64,000 nucleotides of DNA. Source: Emiliania huxleyi CCMP1516. Taxonomy: Eukaryota; Haptophyta; Isochrysidales; Noelaerhabdaceae. The notes under the pieces were generated by a model that made no database searches, had not been told where the DNA came from, and saw only the letters and a program-made list of their open reading frames with translations. Below, in pieces: positions 1 to 11,199 of the stretch. The position numbers and the translations under genes are program-made. The stretch lies in assembly GCF_000372725.1 (NCBI RefSeq), contig NW_005202428.1, positions 2,116,199 to 2,180,198 on the forward strand, given 5' to 3'. The first letter of the stretch is position 1. Each line of letters begins with the position of its first letter.

Positions 1-1
1 G

Positions 2-1344
2 GGATCGGCGATGGACCCGTCGAGCGGCAAGCCGTACTACTACAAGCTCGCGACGCGCGAGTCGACGTGGGAGCGGCCGACCGAGCCATGCGACGACGAG
101 TCTGTCGTCGCATCGGCCGAGCAGCAGCAGCAGCAGCTGGGGAAGGAGGGCGAGGACGTGCACGAGCACTGCGGCTACTGGGCGGCGGCGGGCGAATGCG
201 CCTCCAACCCCTCCTTCATGGAGCAGCAGTGCAAGACCTCCTGCGCCCACACCGCCGCCGCACTGAAGTCTGGCAAGGCTGCGAGAGGTCTCGCGTCTGG
301 AAAGGCGCGAGGGCACCCCACCACACACACCACTCACACCACTCACACCACGCCACAGCCGGGCGCTCCTCCTTGCCCCGGACTGCGCCATGGACCGCAT
401 GGAGCCGCGTAGAGCCGGCGGCGCCTGGCGGGCGAACCTTCCGCGAAGCTTCTCGGAGCCTTCCCGCAGGTGGACACCTGGAAGACGCCTTCCGACTGCC
501 TCGCGTGGGCAACCTCGGGCGAGTGCGAGAACAACAAGCCGTTCATGCTCGCGACTAGATGCGGAGCACGGACCCGTGTATACCGGCACGTCGAGAGGAC
601 ACGCATAGCAAGCCGCGCATGATTCACGCGATGCTGGGAGTACCTTTAAGGTACACGGCAAGAGGCCCTCCTCCCGCCCCGAGCCCTCTTGTGTGCTCGT
701 GGCGTAGGCTGGCGAACTGCGCGGCCTCGTGCTCGCCCGAGGAGCGGGCGGCGGCGGAGGAGCGGCTCCAGGTCCGAGAGGGCGCGAGAGGGCGCGAGAG
801 GGCGCGAGATGCGCATGTGGGGGATAAGGCGTCGCCAGGGCCGTGCCAAGGTCTAAGCTCTAAGCTCTGTGTCTCTCTCTCCCGTGCGTGCGCAGGCGGC
901 GCGGTCTGAGTATTGGGCGCGGTGCCCACGGCCAGCCGGGGCAGAGCCAGCGCTGGCGGCCGGAGCGAGAGGGGCGACCGCAAGCCGCGAGATCGCGGTT
1001 CGGCGAGAGCGGACTCTGCTGACAGGCGCCCGGCGCTATGAACGAGACCTTCCAGCGGATCCTGGCGGACTTCGGCGAGTCTCCCCTCCCTCTCCCTCCC
1101 TCTCTCCCCCTCCGCCCCTCCCTCCCTTTCTTCCCCTCTCTCGCCCGCGCGGGTACCGTCCTCCCCGAGCAGCTCCGCCTCTCTCCCGCCTCTCCAGGCC
1201 ACCTGCAGCCCGAGCTCGTGTCGGCCGACCCGCCGGTGCTGCTCTTCCACTCCTTCCTCTCCGACGCCGAGGCACACACGCACTCACGCACACACACACA
1301 CACACACAACACAACACACACACAACACAACACAACACACACAC

Positions 1345-1419
<75 letters not shown>

Positions 1420-1470
1420 ACACACACACACACACACACACCACACACCACACACCACACACACACACCA

Positions 1471-1511
<41 letters not shown>

Positions 1512-3108
1512 GCCGTGGGGCTCCTGTCTCTCGACGTGGAGTCGCGAGGGCTGCCCCGGCCCCTGCCCACCGCCCTCGTGTGCGTGGAGAGAGTCTGCCT
1601 GACCTGACCTCAGGCGGACACCTTCGTCGCGCACGGGCGTGGAAAGTACGCCGAGTCGCGCGGCGTCGGCTTCGACAAGGTTCGCAGAGAGGGGCCGGGA
1701 GAGGAGAGCAGAGGAGATGAGAGCAGAGGAGATGAGAGCAGAGGCGCGGCGTCACGTCCACGACGCGTGCACGCCACGCCCCCCCGACGAGAGGAGGCGA
1801 GGTGACCGGCGGCGAGGCGGAGATTGCCCGAGAGTACCCGAGCTTACCCGAGGTTAGGACGGCAAGATGACCGACGTCAAGACGGAGATCCGCACCTCGA
1901 GGCACACCTGGTGCCAGGAGCGGGACTGCCTCTCCGACCCGCTCGTCCAGGCGGTGCAGGAGAGAGTGAGCGATGTCACGCGCACGCCGGTCGCAAACGG
2001 CGCGCCCGCACCGAGACTGGCCGCCGCGAGATGGCCGCGAGATCGAGATGGTCGCGAGATTGCCGCGAGATCGAGATGACCGCGAGATTGCCGCGAGAGG
2101 AGGCCAGTCGCCACCGACGTGCCCGCTTCCCGCCGGACCCCGGTCAAAAAAGGCCCCGTTGAAGTTGGGGCCCCCCCCCAGGGAGCGGAAACCGGCCCGG
2201 CCCTTCCCCGGGGCCCCCCCCCGCCCAGGGGAGTTTGCGCAGCTCGTGTATTAAAACGGGTGCCCCGCAGAGGGCGACAAGTTGTGCCCTTTTTACAAGC
2301 GCCCCTCGGATTACATGGAGGGAGACCGCCCCCGGGTCCAAGGCGGAAAGCACGCCTGCCGAAGCAAAGCACGCACCCCTGCGGAAGGGCCGCCCTCCCA
2401 CCACCCGCCTTCCCAAATCCGCCGCCTTCCTCGTTATCCACTGGGGGAAGTGGGCCCCCCCCCCCCCCCCCGCCCGCCCGCCCGCCCCGCTCTCGCTCCG
2501 TCGACGGCGGCCGTGTGCCGTTGCCTCGCAGGCGTGCGAATCTTCACGCTCTTCATGTACCTGAACGACGTGCCCGAGGGCGGCGGCGGCGGGACCCGCT
2601 TCACCGACCTCAAGCCCGAGCCGATCACCTTCATGCCCTCCAGGGGCAAGGCCGTCCTCTGGCCCTCGGCGAGATATAGCCGAGATGTAACCGAGATCTA
2701 GCTGAGAGACAACCTCCGCGCACAGCGAGGCTTGGAGCGCGCACATTCACACCGCCCCGGCGTGAGCAGGTGCTCGCCGACGCGCCCGACACGATGGACC
2801 CGCGCACGCACCACGAGGCGCTCAGATGATGGATAGAGGCGTGATACAGTCTGGCCAGCGACTGGACACGGGCGTGGTGGAGGATGACGCAAGGCGGAGA
2901 GGCGCATATGGAGCGACACATAGACACATACACACACAGCACAAGACGCTCCGACACACATCTTGAGTGTACGTCACTCAGGGCCGCGCCGGTCGCCCTC
3001 CCACCGCAGGCGCTCCCGGTGTGGTCGGGCGAGAAGTTCGGTGCCAACTTCTGGATCCACCAGTACGACTTTCGGTCGGCGCACGCGTCGGGCTGCACCA
3101 TGGGGTGA
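2..3108 (+). CDS. Prolyl 4-hydroxylase with WW and ShKT modules, 5' partial, multi-exon
   Basis: 2-oxoglutarate/Fe(II) prolyl 4-hydroxylase, expected in the ER/secretory pathway. The window opens inside a WW domain (SGKPYYY..TREST.W..P, about 14-90). A first ShKT six-Cys module follows (about 165-250), then a second split over exons 470-546 and 708-770 (FM|LANCAASC). The hydroxylase part lies in exons at about 1026-1077, 1190-1271, 1614-1679, 1858-1965, 2532-2668 (GVRIFTLFMYLNDV..GKAVLWPS), 2770-2817 and 3010-3108 (GANFWIHQYDF..GCTMG, stop). Distal His/Lys motifs are present (RTHHEA|LPV; EKFGAN). The exon that should carry the Fe-binding HxD is degraded: near 2300 it reads FYKRPSDYMEGD, so the first His is Pro, in a stretch with homopolymer runs (2140-2470). 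Four introns are GC-AG (547-707, 1272-1613, 2669-2769, 2818-3009). Family assignment is firm; activity is uncertain. Confidence 0.85.
1286..1506. repeat. (CA)n microsatellite inside a P4H intron
   Basis: About 220 bp of nearly pure CA dinucleotides with CACCA interruptions, filling most of intron 1272-1613. The intron opens with GC directly after a GAG codon, and the microsatellite starts almost at the donor. Confidence 0.95.
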
Positions 3109-3362
3109 CGGGCGGGCCGCTGGGTCACAGCTGACAGTATTCGAACCTCGATATGTGGGAAAGCTCTCTCTTCCGTGGTGTCATAGGTCTAGTGTGTGTG
3201 TGCGCGCGCGCGCCCGAGGGCCCAGGCTCTTTGCGTGTTTTTACGGCGCGGAGAGAGAGTGTGTGTGCTGCCTCTCGAGGGGAGTGCTTCCTCTCAGTAC
3301 TGATCAGCGAAGCCGGACGGGCATAAAAAAATCGATAAAAAATCCATGGGGGCGAGTCTGAT
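3109..3362. other. Short intergenic spacer, P4H 3' flank
   Basis: No coding signal. It holds a (TG)n(CG)n stretch near 3193-3215 and an AT-richer patch just before the next ATG (aaaaaatcgataaaaaatcc near 3325). It is only about 250 bp, so it probably combines a 3' UTR with the promoter of the next gene. Confidence 0.4.
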
Positions 3363-6300
3363 ATGGAGTCTATCGAGCCTGCTGCCCCCGACCCCAACTG
3401 GCTGCCTCCGCAGCGGAGACAGACCACAGCGCGACTAGTGGCGTACTGTGGCTTCGGAGGCGATGAGGCCTTCGCGGAGGCGGCCGTTGCAGGCATGCCA
3501 GAGCGGCGCACACTGCTCTCGCAGCCCACCACTCACGTGTCCTGGCCTCTGCCTCTGCAGACAGCGCGTGGTCGAGCTCGCGCGGCGGCGGCGGCGCTGC
3601 GACCGCATCTGCGCTGCCGGTCGAGCCTGCAGGCGCGCATCTCCCGGCCCTCCCTCGCAGCAGCTCTCTGACTCTGACCAAGCCTCTGCCACCGCCTGCC
3701 GCAGCTGCCGACCCTGAGGACACCAACGACGACTTCTGTCGGCAGTGCGGCGGCGGCGGCGACCTGCTGCTGTGCGACCGCTGTGACCGCTCCTACCACA
3801 TGTACTGCCTCGACCCGCCGCTCGAAGTCGCGCCTGAGGGAGAGTGGCACTGCCCGGTGAGCGCCCTGCGGCGCCCGCGCCGGCTGCGGTGTGAGCACGC
3901 TCCGGGGACGCCGAGGGCTCGCTCCTGCGCCCTCGCAGGCGCACTCGTCGACGCGGCGCAACGTCAACAAGGAGCTCTCCGCGCTGACTCGCGAGACGGA
4001 CGCCAAGGTGCCACCAGCAGCCCGCGCGCCCCGTCGTCCGCCGCGCGCCTGCGCCTCCCTTGAGCCTCCTCCCTCGCGCACCGCGCGCCGCGCTCCGCGT
4101 GCGGCCGCGCCGGGGCGCCTTGTCACCCCACCCCCCCTCTACCCCTCCGCGCGCCCGCGTCGCCGACCGTCCCTCCGCGCGGCCAGGCGCAGTTTGGGCA
4201 GAGCTACCGGCAGCCGCGCGTCGACGCCGCCCGCTTCCAGGCCACGTGTCCGCCGCTCCTCACGCCGTCCGAGCGCGCCGCCGCTCCCAACGGGGACGCG
4301 AGCGCGCCGCTCTGGCGTCCCGGCTGCGTCTCCGTCCCCGCGCTCGTCGACTTGCTCGCCTTTGGCCACCGGCTGGTGAGGCGCGAGTTTTCGTCGGCGG
4401 CGCGGTACAACGAGGGGCTGATGGTGCACCTGCACCTGTGCGGGTACGAGACGCTGGAGGCAAAGTACGCGCTGCTCGCCGCCGCGAAGCTCATCGCGGC
4501 GCTCCCCGCCGAGCAGCGCGATGCCGTCTTCAACGACGGACACCGCGAGGGGGACTTGCTGCTGGCGGCGCTCAGCGAGGCGCACGGCGGCGCCGGCGAG
4601 CCGGCCCACCTGCCGCGCGGCGCCCCCAGCTGCGAAGTGGAGCTGCCCGAGGCGTGCTGCGGGCTGCGGGTGGGCCAGCTGCGCGCGCCGCAGGACGAGA
4701 TGGCGCGGCTGCTCGCCGAGGCGGAGGCGAGTTGGGAGGCCGACCGCTCAAGCGGCGTCGCCAGCTGGGTGCGCGACCTCGACGCGGCCGTCGCGGGGAG
4801 TGAGCTCTCGCTCGAGCGCGTTGGCGAGCTCGTCGCGGCCGGCACCGCCGCGCTAGGCGTCGACGCGTCTCTCTTTGGCGTCACGGGCCGCGACGCCGCC
4901 CCGCCGCCGCTCGAGCCGCCGCTCGCCCGCCTGAAGCTTCTCACCGCCGAGCACTGCGCCGCCAAGCGGTGGCACCGGAGGCACGGCGCGGTCCTGACCT
5001 CGCAGCAGCCGCTCGCGCAGATGCGCGCCGCGCTGCGCGAGGCGGACGCCGCGGATCCGCCGCTCCGGCTCGCGGAGGCGCGCGCGCTGCGAACGCGGCT
5101 CGAGCAGGCCGAGGCGTGGCTCAGGGCCCCCGAGGCGAGCCTGGTGGAGGCGAAGGAGCTTCGCGAGCTGCAGGCAGAGACGCGCCGCGAGTACCGAGAT
5201 CATCGAGAGTAGCCGAGATTCATCGGGATCGCCGAGAGTCGTCGAGGCGGAGGAGCTCCGCGCGTCTCGCGTGGGTGGTCTCGCCACTGCGGCCAGCCTT
5301 GCCGCTACCCTCCCCCCGCCCCTTTCCTCCCTTTGCCTCCCCCCTCCAGGAGGCCCCCCTTGGGCCGCCTTTTACCGCCCCGCCCCCCCCCCCCCCCACC
5401 CCCTGCGTGCAGGAGCTGCAGCGCGAGGCGGAGGTGCTCCGGCTGCAGGCACCCGAGGTGGCGGCGCTCCGCGCGCGCGTCGCCGCGAGCAAGCGCTGGA
5501 TGGCGCGCGTGCACGCGGACCTGCTCCGGCGCACGTCCTCGCGCGGCAAGGCCTCTGCCAAGCTGACCGAGGCGGAGGCAGAGGCGCTGGTGCGCGAGGC
5601 GGCGGAGCTGCACCTGCGCGCCGAGGAGACGGAGCTGGTGCGCGCGCGGCTGAGCGAGGCGGCGGCGTGGAAGGCGGAGGTCGGCGCGGCGCTGGGCGCG
5701 ACATCGGGCGTCGGCGTCGAGGCGCTGCTGCCGACAGCGCGGCTGCTCAGGCGACCCTTCCCTGAGCCTCCTCGCAACCCTCCTGTAGGCGCTGCAGCAG
5801 ATGGAGCGGCTGCACGCGCGCGGCGAGCAGGAGCTCAATTTGGCGCTCAACGAGTTGGGCGTACTCGAGGCGCGCGTCGGAGAGAGCCACCGCTGGATCG
5901 AGAGCGCAAAGGCGGCCCTCGAGGGGTCGAGCTGCAGGGAGCCCGCCGAGCTGGTGGCGCTGATGGGCGATGGGCGGCGGCTCGGCCTCGCGCTCCCCGA
6001 GATGCAGCAGCTCGCGCAGTCCCTCAAGGAGAGCGAGTGGGCGGAGCAGGCACAGGCGGCCGTCGACGAGGCTTGCGCAAGATCGAGGTGCTCGAGGCGC
6101 TCTCCAGAACACGCCCCTAAGATGTCTCGGACGCGTCCCAGGCGACGACCCTCGAGGTGCTCGAGGCGCTCTCGGAGCAGGCGGAGCACCAGCCGACGGG
6201 GCGGGTGTCCGCCCTGGCCGAGGCGCTCGCCGCAAAGGTGGCGCGCGGGCGCGAGTGGTCGGCCAAGCTCGAGCGCGAGATGGCGGAGGAGGATCGGACC

Positions 6301-6801
6301 TCGCTGCGCGACGCGGCGGCGATGGTGTCCGAGGCGGGGGGGCGGGTGTAGGCCCGAGCGCGGCCCGAGGTCCGCCGATATCACCCCATATTGTGCGGGA
6401 GCGTAGGTGGAGGCGGCCAAGCTCAAGCTGCCCAAGCTGGGCAAGCTGCGCGAGTGGGTCGCCCGTGCAAAGGCGTGGCAGGACAGCGCGCGCAAGGTGC
6501 AGGCCAAGCAAACGCGCGGCGCGAGCCAAAAGCCGGCGCTCTCCGAGCTCGAAGCGATGCTCGCGGTCGGCCTCGAGCTGCCGCTCGACGTGCCCGAGGC
6601 GCCCCTCCTCGCGAGGCAGGTGCGCGAGGCGTCCGACGTGGAGCGTTGCGCCGAGACGTTGCTCGAGGCCGCCGAGGAGGTGACGAAGCCAGAGCCAGCC
6701 GCAGATGCAGATGCCGCCGCCGCCGCCGCCGACGCCGCCGCCACACCCACCGCCGTCGACCCGACCGCCTCCGCATCCGACGCCGCCTCCGACGCCGCAG
6801 T

Positions 6802-6832
<31 letters not shown>

Positions 6833-9612
6833 CCCACCGCCGAGGATGCCGACGCCGACGCCGGCAGCGACTCGTCCGACGCCGGTTCGCTCGACCCGCG
6901 CGTCGAGAAGGTCGCGTCCGAAATGGACGAGCTGCTGCTGCGCGCGAGCGGGCTCAACGTCTCGATCCCGCTCACCGAGGTGCTGCGTGTCTGCCGCTGG
7001 AGACTCGCGCTGCGCGCCGCGCGTGCCAAGCCGCAGCTTGCGGAGCTGCAGGATCTCATCAAGCAAGGGCGCCAGCTCGGCCTGTGCCAGTACGCGGCCG
7101 CGCCAAACCTGAGCGAGGGCTCCACCTCCTCCTCCTCCTCCTTCGCTTCGGCCGCCTCCAACGGCCGCATCTCGCGCAACGGCACGGAGCGGCCGCCCTC
7201 GCGCCAGTCGCAGCGCCGTGGGGGCGGCCGAGAGCCGGACACGCCGGCGGGCACGCAGGGGGCGCCGGCGGGCGGCGCCGGCGGCTCCGCGCCGCCGGAG
7301 GGCGAGGGCGCGACTGACGAGAGCAGCGACGAGTCGTCGCCGCGCTCGCTGGGCGAGATGCGGCGCGCGGGCGCGGAGCTGCGCGTGATCGGCGAGCTGG
7401 TGGCGCAGACGGAGGCGTGGGAGGAGGAGGCCGAGAAGATGCTCTCGTCGGAGCGGGTGAGGGTGGAGGAGCTGGAGGCGCTGCTGCGGAGGGGCGAGGC
7501 GCTGCCGCTCGCGAGCGACGCGCGCGACTACTTGGCGGCGGCCTACTCCGACGCGCAGCGGTGGGAGAAGGCGGCGCGGGGGCTCGTGGGGAGCGACGCG
7601 CGCATCGAGGAGGTGCAGAAGCTCCTCAAGGAGTACGTCAAGGGCAACTTGCACTCGGACGCGATGGAGGAGCTTCGGGCCCGCGCGCGCGAGGGCGAGG
7701 CGTGGCTCCGCGAGGCGCGCGACCTGTTCGACGACTGCGGCATCGAGCTGCCGGACCTGACGGCGGTGCTACGCTCCGACCAGGCCGACCTCTATTGCGT
7801 CTGCCGGCAGCCCGACGACCTGCAGCGGCTGATGCTCGCCTGCGACACGTGCGAGGTCTGGTACCACATGCACTGCGTCGGCGTGCCGCCCGCCAAGGCC
7901 AAGCAGTTGGCGGCGTCCAACGACGAGTTTGAGTGCCCGGCGTGCGCGCGCAAGTCGGGGAAGCCGTACCCCTTCTCCGCGCGCGTCAAGAAGGTGCCGC
8001 CCAAGAAGACGCCGCGCGCGTCCGAGGTTGCGGAGCTGCTGCGCAAGGCGGACCAGCTGCGCGTCTGCGTCGAGGAGGCCGCCCTGCTGCGGGACGCGCA
8101 CGCCGCGTGCCTTGAGTGGCACGCGAAGGAGGCGCCGAAGCTCCTCGATGCGCTCTCCGCCACCACCCCCGCCGCCGACCCGGCGGCCGACGGCGCCGGA
8201 GACGGAGACGGCAAGCTCTCGACGGCGTGGGCACGAGTGGGCGGCGGCGCGCTCGCGCGCGGGCTCTACGACGACGGAGAGGCGTACCGCGTCGAGCCCG
8301 AGCTCATGTCGCTCCTCAAGGCGTGGCGCTTCCGCCGTCTCCTCCACGAGGCGCGCGGGCTGCCGCTTCCCGCGCTTCCCGCCGAGGCGGCGCCCGCGGC
8401 GTCCGCAGCGCTTGCTGCATCGCCCGCGCCAGCGCCCGCGCCCGCGCCAGCGCCTGCGCTTGCGCCCGCGCCGCCGGACGGCGCCGATGCAGACGTCAAG
8501 GCGGACGTACACGCCGACGCGGCGGCGCTGCTCGAGATGTCGCTCGGCTGCGCTGAGACCAAGCTCGAGGCGAGCCCTCCGGGTGCGGCCGCTGCGCCCG
8601 TGCAGGGCGTGGCCCTCGCCGCCAAGCGCGAGCCCGCGCCCGGCGCGGGCCGCGGCGTCGACCTGGCAGAGCTGCAGGCGGTGCTTGACCTCGCCGTCGA
8701 GGAGGGGGTCGCCGAGCCGCAGGAGGAAAGCGGGCCGCGTGGCGCGGCCGGCGGCCACGCCAAAGCTGCCGCCGCGCAGCCGGCGTTGGAGGAGGCGGGC
8801 GAGCCCGGTTGCGGGCGGTGGCGGCCGTTTTACGAGCGCGAGATGGCGAGCCTCGCGGAGGACGTGGCCGCCTCGCGCTTCATGCTACGGGAGGCGGAGG
8901 CGTGGAAGCACGACGCGGCCAATTTCGCCAAATCGTCCGTGCCGGTCGACCCCGAGGCCCTCGCTTCGCTGCTGGGCCGCGCGCGTGCCTCGTCGCTGCG
9001 GCTGCCGCCGATGCCAGCTTTGGAGGAGCGGGCGGCCAAGGTGGGGCGATGGGCGGCGGCAGTCGGCTCCTTGCTCGATGACGCTGCGGCCCGCGCCGCC
9101 TCGGGCGCCAGCGGCGTCCCGATCGACGAGGCGACGCGGCTGCACGCCGAGGCGCTCCGCTTGCGCGTCAAGGGGGCGAGGTGGGAGGCGCTGTTGGCGG
9201 CGTTTGCGTCGCTGCGTGACGGGGTGGAGGAGGTGCGCACTTCGCTCGTCCACCACGTGAGTGCGGCCGCTGTGGCGGACGCGATCGCGGTAACGCGGTC
9301 GTCCGGCATTTTCCTCACGGCCGAGGAGCCCATTTTTGTGGACTTGCTGGTGCGGCTGCAGCCGGCGCCGCTGCTGGCCGGGCCGGCTATGGCCAGCACG
9401 GGGGGCGGCGCGACGATTGCCGCGCCGCAGGTGATCCACGCCAACGGGACGTCGGCGCGCCCGATGCAGATGCCCGGGCAGGTGGCGTGGACGGCGGCGC
9501 CGGTGCCGCAGTGCTACGTCCTCCAGCCCCACGAGGTTCAGATGGGCCTGCTCGGGCCGCCGCACGCGCAGCGGCACGTGTGGGCGCAGCACACGGTCCC
9601 CTCGCCCCTCAC

Positions 9613-9671
<59 letters not shown>

Positions 9672-10656
9672 CCATCCAGGCGCTCCCGCAGCAGCAGCAT
9701 CAGGTCTTCCTTCACCACCACCAGCAGCCGCCGCCGCTGCAGCAGAGCCTGCCGTCAGACCCAGCGCAGCCTCAGCCGCCGCTCGTCGCTCAGGTGCTCT
9801 TCTGCGACTCCCCTCTTCCACACGACGGCCCCCTCTCACCCCCTCCTGCCATTATGAATAGGTCGCTCCTCATCCAGCTCAGGAGCAGCAGCCATCGGCG
9901 GCCGCGGCCGCGGCGGCGGCCGCGGCCGCGGCGGCTGAGGCAGCGGCGGTTACGGCGTCGGTGGCCGCCACGCCGCCGCCGCCGCAGTTCGTGCAGCCGC
10001 TGGTGGCGCAGGTGGCGCCGCCGCCGCCGCCGCCACCGCAGCCGCCGCCGCAGCCGCCGCCGCAGCCGCCGCAGCAGCAGCCGCCGCCGCTGATGACGGC
10101 GCGAGTGCAGCCGCCGCCGCCGACGAGGAAGCAAATGCAGGCGTCGTCGTCTCGGCCGCCCCACGCCGAGCCGCGCTCCGCGACGGGTCTACACGGCATG
10201 TCCGCGCGGAGCGTGGGCGGCGCGCGGCTGAGGGTATACTACGAGGAGGACGGGCGGCTGGTCGGCTACCCCGGTTCGGCCGAGTCGGTGGACGCCTCCA
10301 AGGGCCTCAAGGTGCGCCTCGACGGCTTCTCCAAGCGCGAGTGGGTGACGGACGACGACGAGTGGGAGTGGATCGACGGCGCAGTCGGCGCTGACGGGAC
10401 GCGCCCGCTCGAGCACTATCTCGGCAGCGTGTTGCGGCAGTACATCGTCCGCTTGGCGCAGGCGAAGGAGCGGTTCGCGAACCTCGCCGAGGCAGCACTG
10501 CCGCCGGCTCCGGCGGGTAAGCGGCAGGCGGCCGGCGCGGCGGGCGGAGGCGACAAGAAGCGCGCCAAGCCCACGGCGTCGCAGGGGGCGGGCAAGGCGG
10601 GCAGGGGCAAGAATATAGCCGCCGAGGCGCCCGCTGGCAAGCGGCGCAAGCAGTGA
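3363..10656 (+). CDS. PHD finger / PLU-1-like repeat chromatin protein, no JmjC domain
   Basis: Large nuclear protein resembling the C-terminal two thirds of KDM5/JARID1 demethylases. PHD1 lies at about 3734-3856 ([30 protein letters not shown]). Exon 3939-4007 and the long exon 4193-5149 follow, then many helical PLU-1-like repeats (EAEAW/ARAKAW pattern) to about 9350. PHD2 sits at about 7790-7960 ([28 protein letters not shown]). A polyQ tract (9614-9669), proline/alanine-rich linkers, a Tudor/Agenet-like segment (about 10220-10375, [16 protein letters not shown]...[13 protein letters not shown]) and a basic KRRK tail complete it. Introns fixed by frame include 3857-3938, 4008-4192, 5150-5246 (GC-AG), 5722-5788 (GC-AG), 6325-6406 and about 9793-9886. 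JmjN, ARID and JmjC are not seen, so a reader or scaffold role is inferred rather than demethylation. The first exon(s), 3363-3715, are the least certain. Confidence 0.8.
9614..9669 (+). repeat. (CAG)n polyglutamine tract
   Basis: About 18 consecutive CAG codons in frame in the PHD/PLU-1 gene, followed by further Gln/His-rich and Pro-rich sequence up to the intron at about 9793. Confidence 0.95.
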
Positions 10657-11199
10657 CCGCGCGAGGACGTTTGCACTCACTTGTCCATCCCCATCACAGT
10701 TTTCACACAAAACCCATCACACCTCACGCATCAGAGAGTTAGTTCCGCGCGGCGGGGTCGTGCGCACACGCACACTGTAGTGTAGACACCGCGCACTGTG
10801 ACACACGAGACACGTGTCTCAGTCGTATTCCGTTTTTTTTTAAGCGAGAACAAACACGGGACACACGCGAGGTTACTTCCCCCAGGATTGGTCTTCTCTG
10901 CATGCGGGAACACCCTCGGGCGGCCGGGTGGGGCTGCGGCTGGAGCTAGCATGGCTCGATAGAGCCGAGACCCCGTGTTGAGGCGGCGCTCCTGTGGGCG
11001 GCTGTGGAATCGGGAGATATTCGAGATAGCCAGATCTCCCGATCTCATCCCAGTGATGGACGTCCGTACGTCCCTTCTTAGTGATTGTGTTTCGGACGGC
11101 CCTTCGTTGTGTTCTCCTCCGTCCGCCAGCGAGACTGGCTCAGTCGCTGGCGACCACAGTTCTCTGTGAGGTGGGAGGAGAGGAGAGGACGCAGTGAAG
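10657..11199. other. Intergenic region, no gene seen
   Basis: Lower GC than the flanking exons. It holds the 3' flank of the PHD gene (CA-rich, around 10680-10740) and a short T-run at 10832-10841. No convincing ORF or RNA gene was seen on either strand. Confidence 0.5.

Noticed and set aside
165-735. ShK toxin gene
   Set aside because: ShKT modules here are accessory six-Cys domains attached to a prolyl 4-hydroxylase, a common algal arrangement, not a toxin.
5305-7254. Long minus-strand open frame (about 650 codons)
   Set aside because: It is the shadow of the GC3-rich PLU-1-like exons on the plus strand; Ser/Arg-rich composition and no domain.
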